The translations under genes were made by a program, and so were the position numbers. DNA of 64,000 bases from Gammaproteobacteria bacterium (lineage in GTDB: Bacteria > Pseudomonadota > Gammaproteobacteria > Pseudomonadales > Pseudohongiellaceae), in NCBI GenBank assembly GCA_012960305.1, contig DUBM01000017.1, forward strand, positions 124,001 through 188,000, in the 5' to 3' direction. Under the pieces are notes generated by a model. The model searched no databases, was not told the DNA's origin, and worked only from the letters and a program-made list of their open reading frames with translations. This document shows positions 9,249-18,969 of this stretch, piece after piece; positions within the stretch are counted from its first letter, which is position 1; every line of letters begins with the position of its first letter.

Positions 9249-12077
9249 ATGGATAAGATTGTTGTACGAGGTGCCCGCACCCATAACCTGAAAAATATCA
9301 ACATAACAATTCCCCGCGATAAGCTCGTTGTAATCACCGGTCTTTCCGGATCGGGCAAATCTTCATTGGCTTTTGATACTCTTTATGCCGAAGGTCAGCG
9401 CCGCTATGTAGAATCACTTTCGACCTATGCTCGTCAATTTCTTTCGATGATGGAAAAGCCAGATATCGATCACATTGAAGGACTCTCTCCCGCTATTTCT
9501 ATAGAGCAAAAATCCACCTCCCATAATCCTCGTTCTACTGTCGGCACAATTACCGAAATCTACGACTATCTGAGATTGCTCTTTGCCCGAGTTGGCGAAC
9601 CTCATTGTCCTGACCATAATATTAAGCTAGAAGCGCAAACTGTCAGCCAGATGGTAGACAAGGTAATGGCCTTGCCAGAAGGGACAAGAATCATGGTCCT
9701 GGCTCCCATCATTCGCGGTCGCAAGGGCGAGCATATTCACGTATTTAACGAACTCCGAACTAGTGGGTTTATCCGAGCCCGAGTGGATGGCTTGGTTTGT
9801 GAGATTGAGTACCCGCCTGAACTTGAAAAAAACAAGAAGCATTCAGTCGATGTGGTTATCGATCGTTTGAAAATAAAACCAGGGCTGGAACAGCGCTTGG
9901 CGGAAAGTTTTGAAACTGCAATTCAGCTTGCTGATGGCTTAGCTATGGTAAGTCTTGGTGATGACGAGGAAAAATCCAAAGATTTGGTGTTCTCTGCCTT
10001 ATTCGCCTGCCCAAAATGTGGCCACAGTATTTCTGAGCTGGAGCCGAGATTATTTTCTTTTAATAATCCGGCGGGAGCCTGTTCCGGTTGTGATGGTCTC
10101 GGACTCAAACAGTTTTTTGACGAAAGCCGAATAATTACCGATGAGAATCTGGCCTTATCAGAAGGTGCCATTAGAGGCTGGGATCGCCGAAGCGTTTATT
10201 ATTTTGGCATGCTTACATCCCTAGCCTCGCATTTCAAATTCGCCATTGATACCCCGTTTAATAAACTTTCCAAAAAACACCGCAATCTAATTCTCCGAGG
10301 TAGTGGCAAAGAAATTATCGCCTTTCATTATGTAAATGATCGTGGCGACACCTTTACTCGCAGTTATCCCTTTGAAGGCATATTACCGAATATGGAGCGT
10401 AGGTTCAGAGAAACAGAATCAAATATGGTACGAGAGGAGCTTGCAAAATACCTGAGTTCACAACCTTGCCCCGATTGTAATGGCACTCGGCTGCGACGAG
10501 ACGCAAGACATGTACTGATAAAAGGACAAAACTTGCCTGCCATCACGGGCATGACCGTTGCTCAATCGGCAGAGTACTTCGAGAAACTAAAACTCAGTGG
10601 CACACGCGCCAAGATTGCTGAAAAAATACTAAAGGAACTTCAGGATCGTTTAAAATTCCTCGTAGATGTTGGGCTCAATTACCTAACCCTAAATCGTAGC
10701 GCCGATACTTTGTCCGGCGGGGAGGCACAGCGCATAAGATTGGCCAGCCAGATTGGCGCCGGCCTGGTTGGTGTTATGTATATCCTTGACGAGCCATCAA
10801 TTGGCTTGCACCAGCGAGATAATAATCGCCTTCTGCAGACACTCTTCCATTTGCGCGACCTTGGTAATACCGTGATCGTAGTCGAGCATGATGAAGGAGC
10901 GATTCGCAGCGCTGACCACATAATCGATATCGGACCTGGCGCAGGAGTGCATGGCGGCGAGATTGTCGCTGAAGGTTCAATAGCCGATATCACTAAATCC
11001 AAAAAATCCTTAACAGGTCAATATTTGTCGGGAAAAGTGGAAATTGAAACGCCGACAAAACGGCACAAATTTAACGGAAAAAAAATTCTTCAATTAAAAG
11101 GGGCCACAGGTAACAATCTACAAAATATTTCTGTAAAAATTCCACTTGGTTTATTTACTTGCGTCACCGGAGTTTCTGGATCTGGAAAATCCACACTAAT
11201 TAATAATACTCTGTACCCAATTACCGCCACGAACCTCAATGGCGCTACGACGCTACATCCTGCTCCGTTTGAAGATATTGAGGGCCTCGAATTACTAGAT
11301 AAAGTCGTTGATATAGACCAAAGCCCAATCGGTAGAACACCGCGCTCAAACCCAGCTACTTATACCGGAATTTTCACCCCAATACGGGAAATCTTTGCTG
11401 GCACGCAAGAAGCAAGAACCAGAGGTTACAAGCCGGGGCGGTTTAGTTTTAACGTGAAGGGCGGCCGCTGTGAAGCCTGCCAGGGAGACGGTGTAATTAA
11501 AGTAGAGATGCATTTCTTACCTGATGTCTATGTCTCTTGCGATGTTTGTCGCAGCAAACGCTACAACCGCGAAACTCTGGAAGTAAAATACAAAGGCAAA
11601 AACATCAGCGAAGTACTGGATATGACCATAGAGGACGCCCGAGAATTTTTCGATCCGATACCAGTTATCGCACGAAAACTGCAGACGCTAAAGGAAGTTG
11701 GACTTTCCTATATCTGTCTGGGCCAGGCTGCGACTACTCTTTCAGGTGGCGAGGCCCAGCGGGTAAAACTTTCACGTGAGCTGTCAAAAAGGGATACCGG
11801 TAAAACCCTTTATATACTGGATGAGCCAACCACTGGGTTGCATTTCCAAGACATCAAACAACTACTCTCAGTGTTACATCATTTGCGCGATCAGGGAAAT
11901 ACCATAGTAGTCATTGAACATAATATGGATGTTATAAAAACTGCAGACTGGATTGTGGATCTTGGTCCTGAAGGCGGTAGCGGCGGCGGTAAAGTAATAG
12001 CAGAAGGCACTCCTGAAACTGTTGCAAAAACAAAAGGCTCCTATACCGGCCAGTACCTCAAGAAAATTTTAAAATAA
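9249..12077 (+). CDS. uvrA: Excinuclease ABC subunit A
   Basis: A 942-residue protein, the usual length (E. coli about 940). It has two ABC ATPase modules: Walker [10 protein letters not shown] near residue 31 and GVSGSGKST near 641, with signature LSGGEAQR near 488 and 830. Zinc-binding cysteine pairs include CPKCGHS near 253, CSGCDG near 280, and CEACQGD (about 741) with CDVC after it. UvrA recognises DNA lesions with UvrB and loads it for nucleotide excision repair. ATG at 9249 follows a TCAGGACC stretch that can serve as ribosome site. It is divergent from ssb. Confidence 0.99.
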   Translation: MDKIVVRGARTHNLKNINITIPRDKLVVITGLSGSGKSSLAFDTLYAEGQRRYVESLSTYARQFLSMMEKPDIDHIEGLSPAISIEQKSTSHNPRSTVGTITEIYDYLRLLFARVGEPHCPDHNIKLEAQTVSQMVDKVMALPEGTRIMVLAPIIRGRKGEHIHVFNELRTSGFIRARVDGLVCEIEYPPELEKNKKHSVDVVIDRLKIKPGLEQRLAESFETAIQLADGLAMVSLGDDEEKSKDLVFSALFACPKCGHSISELEPRLFSFNNPAGACSGCDGLGLKQFFDESRIITDENLALSEGAIRGWDRRSVYYFGMLTSLASHFKFAIDTPFNKLSKKHRNLILRGSGKEIIAFHYVNDRGDTFTRSYPFEGILPNMERRFRETESNMVREELAKYLSSQPCPDCNGTRLRRDARHVLIKGQNLPAITGMTVAQSAEYFEKLKLSGTRAKIAEKILKELQDRLKFLVDVGLNYLTLNRSADTLSGGEAQRIRLASQIGAGLVGVMYILDEPSIGLHQRDNNRLLQTLFHLRDLGNTVIVVEHDEGAIRSADHIIDIGPGAGVHGGEIVAEGSIADITKSKKSLTGQYLSGKVEIETPTKRHKFNGKKILQLKGATGNNLQNISVKIPLGLFTCVTGVSGSGKSTLINNTLYPITATNLNGATTLHPAPFEDIEGLELLDKVVDIDQSPIGRTPRSNPATYTGIFTPIREIFAGTQEARTRGYKPGRFSFNVKGGRCEACQGDGVIKVEMHFLPDVYVSCDVCRSKRYNRETLEVKYKGKNISEVLDMTIEDAREFFDPIPVIARKLQTLKEVGLSYICLGQAATTLSGGEAQRVKLSRELSKRDTGKTLYILDEPTTGLHFQDIKQLLSVLHHLRDQGNTIVVIEHNMDVIKTADWIVDLGPEGGSGGGKVIAEGTPETVAKTKGSYTGQYLKKILK

Positions 12078-12125
12078 AAATAATATTTTCTTCACTATTT
12101 CCGTCATCCTAGTTAGATTTTTCTC

Positions 12126-12147
12126 TTCAGTTGATTAGGCAACTGAA
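12126..12147 (+). terminator. Hairpin after uvrA
   Basis: Perfect 8-bp inverted repeat (TTCAGTTG / CAACTGAA, 6-nt loop) 49 bp after the uvrA stop, without a T-run on either side. It could mark the end of the uvrA transcript, but support is weak. Confidence 0.3.
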
Positions 12148-12378
12148 TCCACATCAAAGCTGAATGCTACATCCCGACATGAACATGATATTGGATTCGA
12201 TTAATTTTGAATCGATGATTTCAGAGAAAAATATCGTTGTACTCGAATTACCTAAGCAGCTCGAGTAGTTGTCGACCGCGGTAGTGTTAGCCCTCCCAAC
12301 ATGTTGTTTAAGTCCAATAGCTGAATCTATAGATAAAACTTTGAAAACTAGAAACGTCACTTTAGAGCTCTGAAACAT

Positions 12379-12782
12379 TTCCTGGGCCAAGAAATCATCA
12401 AAGAAATTCCAATAAGCTAGTCCGTCATCGGATTGTGGCTCTAGGGGATAAAAGGTGAGATTTGCTAGTCGGTTATCCATTGGTACATAATCGCCACCTT
12501 AGGCAAATCGCATTCCTTCTTCTGCAAACGATCCTAACAAACTAGAAATGCGTGGTTGTTTTGTGCGAAATTTTGTTTTCCGATTGAGGCAACGTAAAAG
12601 ATTTCACCACTAAAATGCCGATCTCGATCTAACTCTTCCACAGTAATACCGCGCTAACTCAACTTCGCCACTTACTAACTAAATTGCGCAGGGAGTACAT
12701 ACGCTAGTGCCATTGTCGCATCCTGTATTGGCTCAAAACGGTTGTGATTAAGTATGCTAGGGATAGTAATAATCTGAAAGGA
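12379..12782 (-). pseudogene. Decayed C-terminal part of an M14-type zinc carboxypeptidase
   Basis: Reading the minus strand from 12782 gives, in one frame, a segment like ITIPSILNHNRFEP...ALAYVLPAQFS, then stops, then VAKLS, a stop, and RGITVEELDRDRHFSGEIFYVASIG. After a frame change and another stop it continues as GDYVPMDNRLANLTFYPLEP and QSDDGLAYWNFFDDFL. This follows the C-terminal order of M14-family peptidases, with an AY(V/I)xPA block, an RGI.VEEL block, an FQGH-like block, and a PLANL.FYLLEPESDDGL.WNFFD ending. At least four in-frame stops and one frameshift mean it cannot be made. The catalytic N-terminal half is not recognisable upstream. Minus-strand open frames at 12154-12480 and 12704-12946 are parts or shadows of this wreck. 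Confidence 0.75.
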
Positions 12783-13108
12783 TCAGCCGGACCCAATTTC
12801 GCCATTTTCAGCTCGGCAAAGCAGATAGCTAGTGAAACTACCTTATCGTAAGAAATCGCGGTGGTCCGAGCTAAAGTGAGCTTTCTGAATGCTAACGTGA
12901 TGGCAATTTGTGACAGTGTGTAACTTCGCCGATAACAAAGTCGCAACGCTAGGCATATAGGGCGATACAGCTACCTAAGGGTGGCTGTAATTGTTGCTTT
13001 CTGAGACAAAAAAGGCCAAACTTCTAGGCAGTTATATATGTGGTAATACCACGTGGGTAATTTGCACTTCTCCTACGTATTTCAATAACATAAAACGGAG
13101 CCAAATTA
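12783..13108. other. Spacer upstream of the molybdenum hydroxylase operon
   Basis: The 5' side of the decayed peptidase and the promoter region of the plus-strand hydroxylase operon. I see no credible gene. Weak minus-strand coding-like text continues to about 12946 but cannot be matched to a family. An ACGGAG ribosome site for the next gene lies at about 13094-13099. Confidence 0.4.
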
Positions 13109-13696
13109 GTGAATTCCAAACTAACTCGCAGACGTTTTATCAAGGGAGTTATATTCTCCGGTGCTGCCGCCACAACGAGCACAGGATTATATCTCGCGTC
13201 GAATGCTCAATCGGGCCAAGGCGCTGCAGAACGCTTGATAAATCTCAACATCAATGGTCGAACTCGACCGGTTGATGTCATGCCTTCGGAAACACTTGCC
13301 TACACCCTTCGCTACAAGCTTGATTTAACCGGAACCAAAATCGGTTGCAATCGTGGTGAATGCGGAGCGTGTACTGTGTTGATCAATGGTATACCTAATT
13401 ATTCTTGCTCAGTACTGACTCATAATGTGAAGGACAAAGCGGTTATCTCTATAGAAGGGGTTAAGGATGCGGACGGCACATTACATGCAGTACAAGCAGC
13501 ATTTGTCACAGAAAATGCGCCACAGTGTGGTTTCTGTACTCCTGGTCAGGTCATGTCAGCGGTTGCACTGCTGAATAACAACCCGCGCCCAAGCAGGCAA
13601 GAAGTCCGCCAAGCATTGTCCGGTAATCTTTGCCGTTGCGGAGCCTACGAACATTATATTAATGGCACTCTGCGTGCCTCGGGGCAAATCGCATGA
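13109..13696 (+). CDS. Molybdenum hydroxylase [2Fe-2S] subunit, Tat-exported
   Basis: A 195-residue small subunit of the xanthine oxidase family. A Tat signal is present (RRRFIKG at residues 7-13 and a hydrophobic stretch ending near residue 35). The plant-type [2Fe-2S] cluster ligands are C80, C85, C88 and C100. The second, helical-domain cluster has C140, C143, C175 and C177 (CGFCTPG and CRCG). The GTG start at 13109 has an ACGGAG ribosome site. It overlaps the next gene by four bases (ATGA), indicating tight coupling. With the two following genes it forms a PaoABC/YagTSR-like periplasmic aldehyde-oxidising complex, in the order S-L-M. Confidence 0.93.
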   Translation: MNSKLTRRRFIKGVIFSGAAATTSTGLYLASNAQSGQGAAERLINLNINGRTRPVDVMPSETLAYTLRYKLDLTGTKIGCNRGECGACTVLINGIPNYSCSVLTHNVKDKAVISIEGVKDADGTLHAVQAAFVTENAPQCGFCTPGQVMSAVALLNNNPRPSRQEVRQALSGNLCRCGAYEHYINGTLRASGQIA

Positions 13697-16131
13697 GTAC
13701 TCATATAGGTTTCGATTTCGTACCACCCGATGTTCCTGGAAAGGTAACTGGTGAAATTAAGTATGCAGAAGACTACAAACGAGAAGGGATGGTTTTTGCC
13801 CGCTTACTGACAAGCCCTCTGCCAAGTGGGAGAGTTGTTAGCATAGACGCTGCTGAAGCGTTACGTATGGACGGTGTAGTCGGTATTTTTACTGCTGATG
13901 ATCTAGCGCCGGTTGCCCCTCCCGGCAACCCAGCACTTGCCTCCGAATACGTTACTTATGTTGGCCAGCCAATCTTGGCAGTTGCAGCTACTACAGAAGA
14001 AATTGCCGAATCAGCAATCGATAAAATTCGCATCGACTTTGAGCGTCGCGACTTTGTAGTTGATCCTTTAGAAAGCCTTACTCCCGGCGGCAGTAATGCC
14101 TACCCACAGGGCAATGTTCTAGTTAGAACTCGGGAAGAAGGCCCTGAAGGAACTCCGATTATCGGTGCTGAAATTAAAGACATCAAATGGCCACAATCTG
14201 CTATTGATGCTATTCGTGATGGCAAAGAACCGGTCGGTGGCGAGTTTACAACCGAATGGGCGTTTGGTGATGTTGATGCAGGTTTCGCAGACGCTGCCAA
14301 GATCATCGAACAGCCATTTGTCACCATGGGCTACCCCCACCACTCGCTTGAGGCGAGAACAGGCATGGCTTATTGGGAGAATGGCAAATGCTATTTCCAC
14401 GGCTCATCACAAAGCCAAAGTGCAAACAATGCGGGTTTAGCGCGTATGTTAAACATTGATCTTGCTGATCTGGTGTTTATCAACGAAGCAACTGGCGGTG
14501 GCTTCGGATCCAAAATTGGACCTTATCCGTTCATGGCAATTACTGGAAACTTCTCTCGTGTTCTTAATCGCCCTGTACAACTTCGTATTACCCGCGAACA
14601 AGAGTTCTATATCGGCTCTGCTCGCTCAGGCATGCAAGGTTGGATCAAAGTTGGCGTTAAAGAAAACGGCAAAGTTTCTGCAGTAGATTTGGTAATCGTA
14701 AACGATGGCGGGGCAACCGGTGGCGGCAGTGGTAACTCTTCTGCACAACACGTCACTATTGCTTATCAACCAGAAAATATGCGCTACCGTGGAATCTCTG
14801 TTTATACCAATACAACGCCTCGCGGTGCTCAGCGTGGTCCGGGCCAGAATGAAATGGCTGCGGTACTAGCACCTATGACTGATCGTGCAGCAGATGCTGT
14901 TGGGATGGATCGAGTTGCATTCCGGCGAGCCAATGTAGTCGACAGTGATGGTTTTCAAGGCGGAAGTCAGGGTCCATTAACTAGCGCATTCGTTCGCGAA
15001 GCACTGGATCAAGGTCAACGACTATTTGGTTGGCAAGACAAGGTCAGCGCTCCTAAAAATATGGGTGGCAGCAAAGTTCGCGGAGTTGGCGTTGGCATTG
15101 GTTATCACGGTGCTGGTGGTCGCGGCTACGATGGACTTTTGCGAATTGGTACTGACGGTAAGCTCTACATCCATAGTGGTGTGGGCAACCTTGGTACTTA
15201 TTCTTATGCGGGCACATGTCGCGCAGCCGCTGAAGCTTTGCATGTTCCTTGGGAGCGTTGCGAGATCGTTCATGGTCGATCTGATCTTCACTTACCCCAC
15301 AGTTCTGGTCAGGGTGGCTCTAACACAATCTTTACCCACACGCGCACCAACTGGGTAGCAGCTCAAGACGCGATTACCAAACTTAAGGAAATTGCTGCCA
15401 ATGACCTTGGTGGAGCAGCCGATGATTACGAAATTGGTAATGAGCGGGTCTACCGTACATCCGATTCCAGTATTGGCATGACTTACGGCCAGGCAGCAGA
15501 GCGTGCTATGGAACTTGGTGGTAAGTATAGCGGCGAAGAATATCCTGATGACATCAATCCTCTGACTCAACTAGCCGTTCAGGGCTTGTCGGGCAGTGGT
15601 CTAATCGGTGTAGCAAAAGACAATATTCCTGGTCAGGGACAACCTCCTGGGATACTTGTTGGCTTTTGCGAAATCGAAATGGATACTGATACTGGTAAAT
15701 ATGAAATTCTGGAATACACGGCTGTTGCTGATTGCGGCACAATCGTGCATCCGAAGAATTTTGATAATGCCATGCGCGGTGGTGCTGTCTGGGGAGTCGG
15801 TTTGGCGGGTTTGGAGCGTCATGTTTATGACCCTCAAAATGGTCTGCCAGCTAATACTGGCTTATACCAGAGCAAGCCACCAACAAATATGGACGTACCT
15901 GTAGATACAATTGCAGCCGGAGTAAATATCCCAGACCCTCAAAATCCAACAGGAGGCCGAGGAATTGGTGAACCAACTCAAGGTGCAGCAGCGGCGGCAT
16001 TAGCTAGCGCCATATCTGATGCATTAGACGGACATCTGTTCAATACAGCCCCGACTACCACGGACATGATCATTAACCACTTGGCTGGAAATACTTACAG
16101 TTCCAAGTCCCTTAAAACTAATACTTTCTGA
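13693..16131 (+). CDS. Molybdenum hydroxylase large subunit, molybdopterin-binding
   Basis: The 812-residue catalytic subunit of the xanthine oxidase family. It begins with the aldehyde oxidase a/b hammerhead domain (PDVPGKVTGEIKYAEDYKREG) and continues into the Moco-binding domains. Visible motifs are EATGGGFGSKIG near residue 264, the TTPRGAQRGPGQNE block near residue 375, and the GRGIGEPTQGAAAAAL segment near residue 755, which carries the conserved catalytic glutamate. It has no own signal peptide and is probably co-exported with the Tat-bearing small subunit. Substrates of close families are aldehydes, purines or N-heterocycles; this one is unknown. It overlaps the upstream gene by four bases and precedes the FAD subunit by seven bases. 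Confidence 0.93.
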   Translation: MSTHIGFDFVPPDVPGKVTGEIKYAEDYKREGMVFARLLTSPLPSGRVVSIDAAEALRMDGVVGIFTADDLAPVAPPGNPALASEYVTYVGQPILAVAATTEEIAESAIDKIRIDFERRDFVVDPLESLTPGGSNAYPQGNVLVRTREEGPEGTPIIGAEIKDIKWPQSAIDAIRDGKEPVGGEFTTEWAFGDVDAGFADAAKIIEQPFVTMGYPHHSLEARTGMAYWENGKCYFHGSSQSQSANNAGLARMLNIDLADLVFINEATGGGFGSKIGPYPFMAITGNFSRVLNRPVQLRITREQEFYIGSARSGMQGWIKVGVKENGKVSAVDLVIVNDGGATGGGSGNSSAQHVTIAYQPENMRYRGISVYTNTTPRGAQRGPGQNEMAAVLAPMTDRAADAVGMDRVAFRRANVVDSDGFQGGSQGPLTSAFVREALDQGQRLFGWQDKVSAPKNMGGSKVRGVGVGIGYHGAGGRGYDGLLRIGTDGKLYIHSGVGNLGTYSYAGTCRAAAEALHVPWERCEIVHGRSDLHLPHSSGQGGSNTIFTHTRTNWVAAQDAITKLKEIAANDLGGAADDYEIGNERVYRTSDSSIGMTYGQAAERAMELGGKYSGEEYPDDINPLTQLAVQGLSGSGLIGVAKDNIPGQGQPPGILVGFCEIEMDTDTGKYEILEYTAVADCGTIVHPKNFDNAMRGGAVWGVGLAGLERHVYDPQNGLPANTGLYQSKPPTNMDVPVDTIAAGVNIPDPQNPTGGRGIGEPTQGAAAAALASAISDALDGHLFNTAPTTTDMIINHLAGNTYSSKSLKTNTF

Positions 16132-16138
16132 GGTTACT

Positions 16139-17128
16139 ATGCCATCACATGACGTAATGCCAAATATGGAACTGTACCAGCCGGTGCAGGTGGAAGACGC
16201 GATTGCGATTGCTGACCGACTCGCTGAAAGAGGTTGGTTAGTAGGGGGAGGCCAAGATACTTATGGTTGGTTAAAAGACAGAGCGAAATCTGCTGATGCC
16301 TTAATCGACCTAAGTGGAATCGAGGCCCTCCGTGGAATTCGTGAGATTAGTGACGGAATCGAGATCGGTGCCCTTACTACCTTAACTGAGATAACAGACA
16401 ATTCTGTTATTCAGTCGCAATTTTCCCTGCTGGCTGATGCCGCAGGTCGAGTTGCCAGCCCTCAAATTCGAAACATAGGCACTATCGGCGGCAACGTATC
16501 ACAAGATGTTCGCTGCTGGTACTACCGCCGCGGACTTTCTTGTTACCGTGCAGGGGGTAACCTTTGTTATGCAGACACTCCTCAAGGTATGAATAGAGAG
16601 CACTCTCTGTTTGAAGCTAGTCGCTGTGTTGCAGCAACTGCGTCAGATACCGCGCCAGCATTAGTTGCGTTGGATGCAACTATGGTGATTCAAAGTCTGA
16701 ACGGAGAGCGCACTGTATCTGCTGAGGATTACTTTGTTGGTCCTGCTATAGATATTGAGAATACAACTGATCTTCGCCCTGGTGAAATTCTAACTGCTGT
16801 TAGAATTCCATCAACATGGGCAAATGCTACGTTTTACTTTGAGAAAGTAGCCGATCGGAATGTATGGGATTTTTCATTAGTTAATGTTGCAGCTGCTTTC
16901 AAAGTGAACGGCGGTATCGTTGAAGATTCACGTATCGTGGCTGGAGCTGTGCAAGCAACTCCACGCCGACTAACTAATGTGGAAAATGCCGTGCGCGGTC
17001 AAGCCAAGAATGCTGCAACAGCAGAATCGGCTGCTGCAATCGCTGTCGATGGTGCTCGCGCCTTGGCTCACAACGGCTTTAAAATTCCATTAATGCAAAA
17101 CCTAGTGAAGAGAGCTATCAGCGCGTAG
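16139..17128 (+). CDS. Molybdenum hydroxylase FAD-binding subunit with [4Fe-4S]-type cysteines
   Basis: A 329-residue FAD subunit of the xanthine oxidase family (CoxM/PaoB class). FAD loops include GGGQDTYGWLKDR near residue 36 and the IRNIGTIGGNV segment near residue 110. Four cysteines at about C126, C135, C143 and C163 lie in the insert between FAD subdomains, where PaoB and 4-hydroxybenzoyl-CoA reductase beta carry an extra [4Fe-4S] cluster. That supports a PaoABC-like enzyme. It transfers electrons from the molybdenum and [2Fe-2S] centres to an acceptor. It is the last gene of the operon and is followed by a strong hairpin terminator. Confidence 0.92.
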   Translation: MPSHDVMPNMELYQPVQVEDAIAIADRLAERGWLVGGGQDTYGWLKDRAKSADALIDLSGIEALRGIREISDGIEIGALTTLTEITDNSVIQSQFSLLADAAGRVASPQIRNIGTIGGNVSQDVRCWYYRRGLSCYRAGGNLCYADTPQGMNREHSLFEASRCVAATASDTAPALVALDATMVIQSLNGERTVSAEDYFVGPAIDIENTTDLRPGEILTAVRIPSTWANATFYFEKVADRNVWDFSLVNVAAAFKVNGGIVEDSRIVAGAVQATPRRLTNVENAVRGQAKNAATAESAAAIAVDGARALAHNGFKIPLMQNLVKRAISA

Positions 17129-17192
17129 CAATACTCAACGTGCATTGAGAATCTTTCCCAATAACTGAGCATATATAACTAATGCGCTCCGC

Positions 17193-17231
17193 AAGAAAAA
17201 GGGACATGCTGAAAGTATGTCCCTTTTTCTT
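17193..17231. terminator. Bidirectional intrinsic terminator between convergent genes
   Basis: Perfect 15-bp inverted repeat (AAGAAAAAGGGACAT / ATGTCCCTTTTTCTT) with a 9-nt loop. The A-rich and T-rich arms make it a terminator in both directions. It separates the hydroxylase operon (plus) from the thioesterase gene (minus). Confidence 0.88.
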
Positions 17232-17243
17232 GGTACTAAGAAA

Positions 17244-17663
17244 TTAAGTTTTTAAACGAATCAGTTTTATGGTTGATGTTGCGTTGGCCACTAATTTTTC
17301 GTCTTGGAAGAGTTCTCCCGACATAAAACAAATTGACTTACCAATCTTTATTGCTTTTGCGACACAGAGTAATTTGCCCGGATGGGCGGTAGCGAGAAAG
17401 CTGACATTTATATCCAATGAGATTGGAATATTTTGCATCTCTGATAGAGCCATAACCAAATTGGCCATGGCTGCATCAAGCATTCCTGTAACAAAACCAC
17501 CCTGTAAGATTTCTGTATCAGAATGAGTAAACTCTCTTCGCGCCTCGAATTCCATTTCGATTTGAGGTGGTTGCGATGAAAATTTTAAGGGCCTTCCAGA
17601 AAGCATTTTAATGCAGGGCGCTTTCTTTGACTGAATTAATACTAGTCTTTCTAAATCGTTCAT
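17244..17663 (-). CDS. PaaI-like hotdog-fold thioesterase
   Basis: 139 residues with the hotdog signature HSDTEILQGGFVTGMLDAAMA, corresponding to the HN..GvvHGGvi.tL.D segment of PaaI-type acyl-CoA thioesterases, followed by the beta strands LDINVSFLATAHPGKLLCVAKAIK and FMSGELFQDEKLVANATSTIKLI. The family hydrolyses acyl-CoA or aryl-CoA esters in the cytosol. The substrate is not evident. It has a single ATG start at 17663 and lies alone, convergent with the hydroxylase operon. Confidence 0.85.
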   Translation of the reverse strand: MNDLERLVLIQSKKAPCIKMLSGRPLKFSSQPPQIEMEFEARREFTHSDTEILQGGFVTGMLDAAMANLVMALSEMQNIPISLDINVSFLATAHPGKLLCVAKAIKIGKSICFMSGELFQDEKLVANATSTIKLIRLKT

Positions 17664-17778
17664 AGATTGCTCTTCAATTTATTCAATGAAGATAGGCCGA
17701 CAAACTTAAACAAATTTTTATTTACAGAATTATTGTTTTACAGAAATCTCTGTACCCGGAACTATCGAAACGTACTTT

Positions 17779-17796
17779 CCAACATATCTATGTTGG
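17779..17796. repeat. Short perfect inverted repeat in spacer
   Basis: CCAACATA-TC-TATGTTGG, 8-bp arms with a 2-nt centre, in the AT-rich spacer between hemH (minus) and the thioesterase gene (minus). It could be an operator or a short hairpin after hemH. There is no direct support for either. Confidence 0.35.
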
Positions 17797-17943
17797 ATTG
17801 ATTTTCTTTATCGTGCCGAACACATAGTAGAAAAAAGTAACTTTCCGCTTATCGATCATTCTAAGTTCAAGAGAGGAGTCTCAAGTTATGTGCCTAGCGT
17901 TCAAAAGATCAATTTAAACCGCTATAGATATAATAAATTTTAT

Positions 17944-18969
17944 TTAGTCTAATTGATCTTTAGACATATTATAAACAGCTCTAAACCAACTAGGTTGGTC
18001 GTTAAGATTAGGTATAAGGTGAAAAGAATCGCCACCGGCAGATAGATACTGATGACGGTACTCAACACCAATTTCATGAATAGTCTCAAGACAGTCTGAG
18101 GTGAAAGACGGAGTCACAATGGCGACGTTTTTGATACCATCTTCCAATAGCTTTATTAGATGCTCATCTAAATAAGGTTTAATCCATTCTTGCCTACCGA
18201 AACGGGATTGAAATGCTATAGAGTATTGATCTTTCTCCCAGCCAAGAGCTGTAACAATTGATTCTGTCGTCGCAACACATTGTGCACGATAACAGTATCG
18301 ATTCTCCTTACCAACTTCATTACAGCAGCCACCAAAAGTACAGAAATTGTTTTTATCTGCTTTTTTAAGATTCGATTCTGGCAGCCCATGGTAACTAAAC
18401 ACCACATGATCAACTTCAAGGTTTACTAAATGTTCGGTTATCAAAACAGACCAGGCACGAATAAAATCTGGTTCGGAAAAGAAATCATAAATGAACTTCA
18501 ATTGCGGAACCGACTTCCATTTAGCAGCACATTGATCTATTTCATGAAAAAGAGAGGCGGTGGTTGCTGTAGAATATTGGGGGAACATTGGAAAAACTAA
18601 AATTTCATTCCTACCTAATCTCTCAAGCTCTTGCATCGCCTCTCCAATAAATGGCTGGCTGTAACCCATGCCAGTTACCACTAAAACATCTTCTCCTGCT
18701 TCTTCAAAGGCCAACTGCAAATTAAACTGTAGACGATCCGCATATACTTTCAGTGGAGAACCATCTTCCATCCATATAGAAGCGTAATCTTTGGCAGTTT
18801 TAGGAGCACGGAATGGTAATATAATTAAATTACGTAATAGCCAGCGGCCCACCGGATTTATATCAAATACAAAAGGATCGGAGAAAAAATATTTATAAAA
18901 ATCTCGCAAGCCTTTCGCTGTTGGTGCGGCTGGAGTTCCGAGGTTTAGAAGTAATACTGCTTTAGACAT
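17944..18969 (-). CDS. hemH: Ferrochelatase
   Basis: A 341-residue ferrochelatase that inserts Fe2+ into protoporphyrin IX to give protohaem. The N-terminus KAVLLLNLGTP is characteristic. The active-site histidine lies in FSYHGLP (His194), and the SFTSDCLETIHEI segment carries the conserved glutamates. Between residues 210 and 231 there are five cysteines (C210, C215, C216, C226, C231, ending in CYRAQC). This matches the internal cysteine segment of some bacterial ferrochelatases known to hold a [2Fe-2S] cluster. Haem supply fits the many c-type cytochromes in the window. ATG at 18969. Confidence 0.96.
   Translation of the reverse strand: MSKAVLLLNLGTPAAPTAKGLRDFYKYFFSDPFVFDINPVGRWLLRNLIILPFRAPKTAKDYASIWMEDGSPLKVYADRLQFNLQLAFEEAGEDVLVVTGMGYSQPFIGEAMQELERLGRNEILVFPMFPQYSTATTASLFHEIDQCAAKWKSVPQLKFIYDFFSEPDFIRAWSVLITEHLVNLEVDHVVFSYHGLPESNLKKADKNNFCTFGGCCNEVGKENRYCYRAQCVATTESIVTALGWEKDQYSIAFQSRFGRQEWIKPYLDEHLIKLLEDGIKNVAIVTPSFTSDCLETIHEIGVEYRHQYLSAGGDSFHLIPNLNDQPSWFRAVYNMSKDQLD

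Noticed and set aside
10679..11002. Minus-strand open frames inside uvrA
   Set aside because: They lie opposite strongly conserved UvrA ATPase motifs and have no ribosome site or recognisable content.
12991..13275. Open frame overlapping the start of the hydroxylase small subunit
   Set aside because: It is out of frame with the Tat-bearing [2Fe-2S] subunit, has no family resemblance and is a shadow of the real gene.
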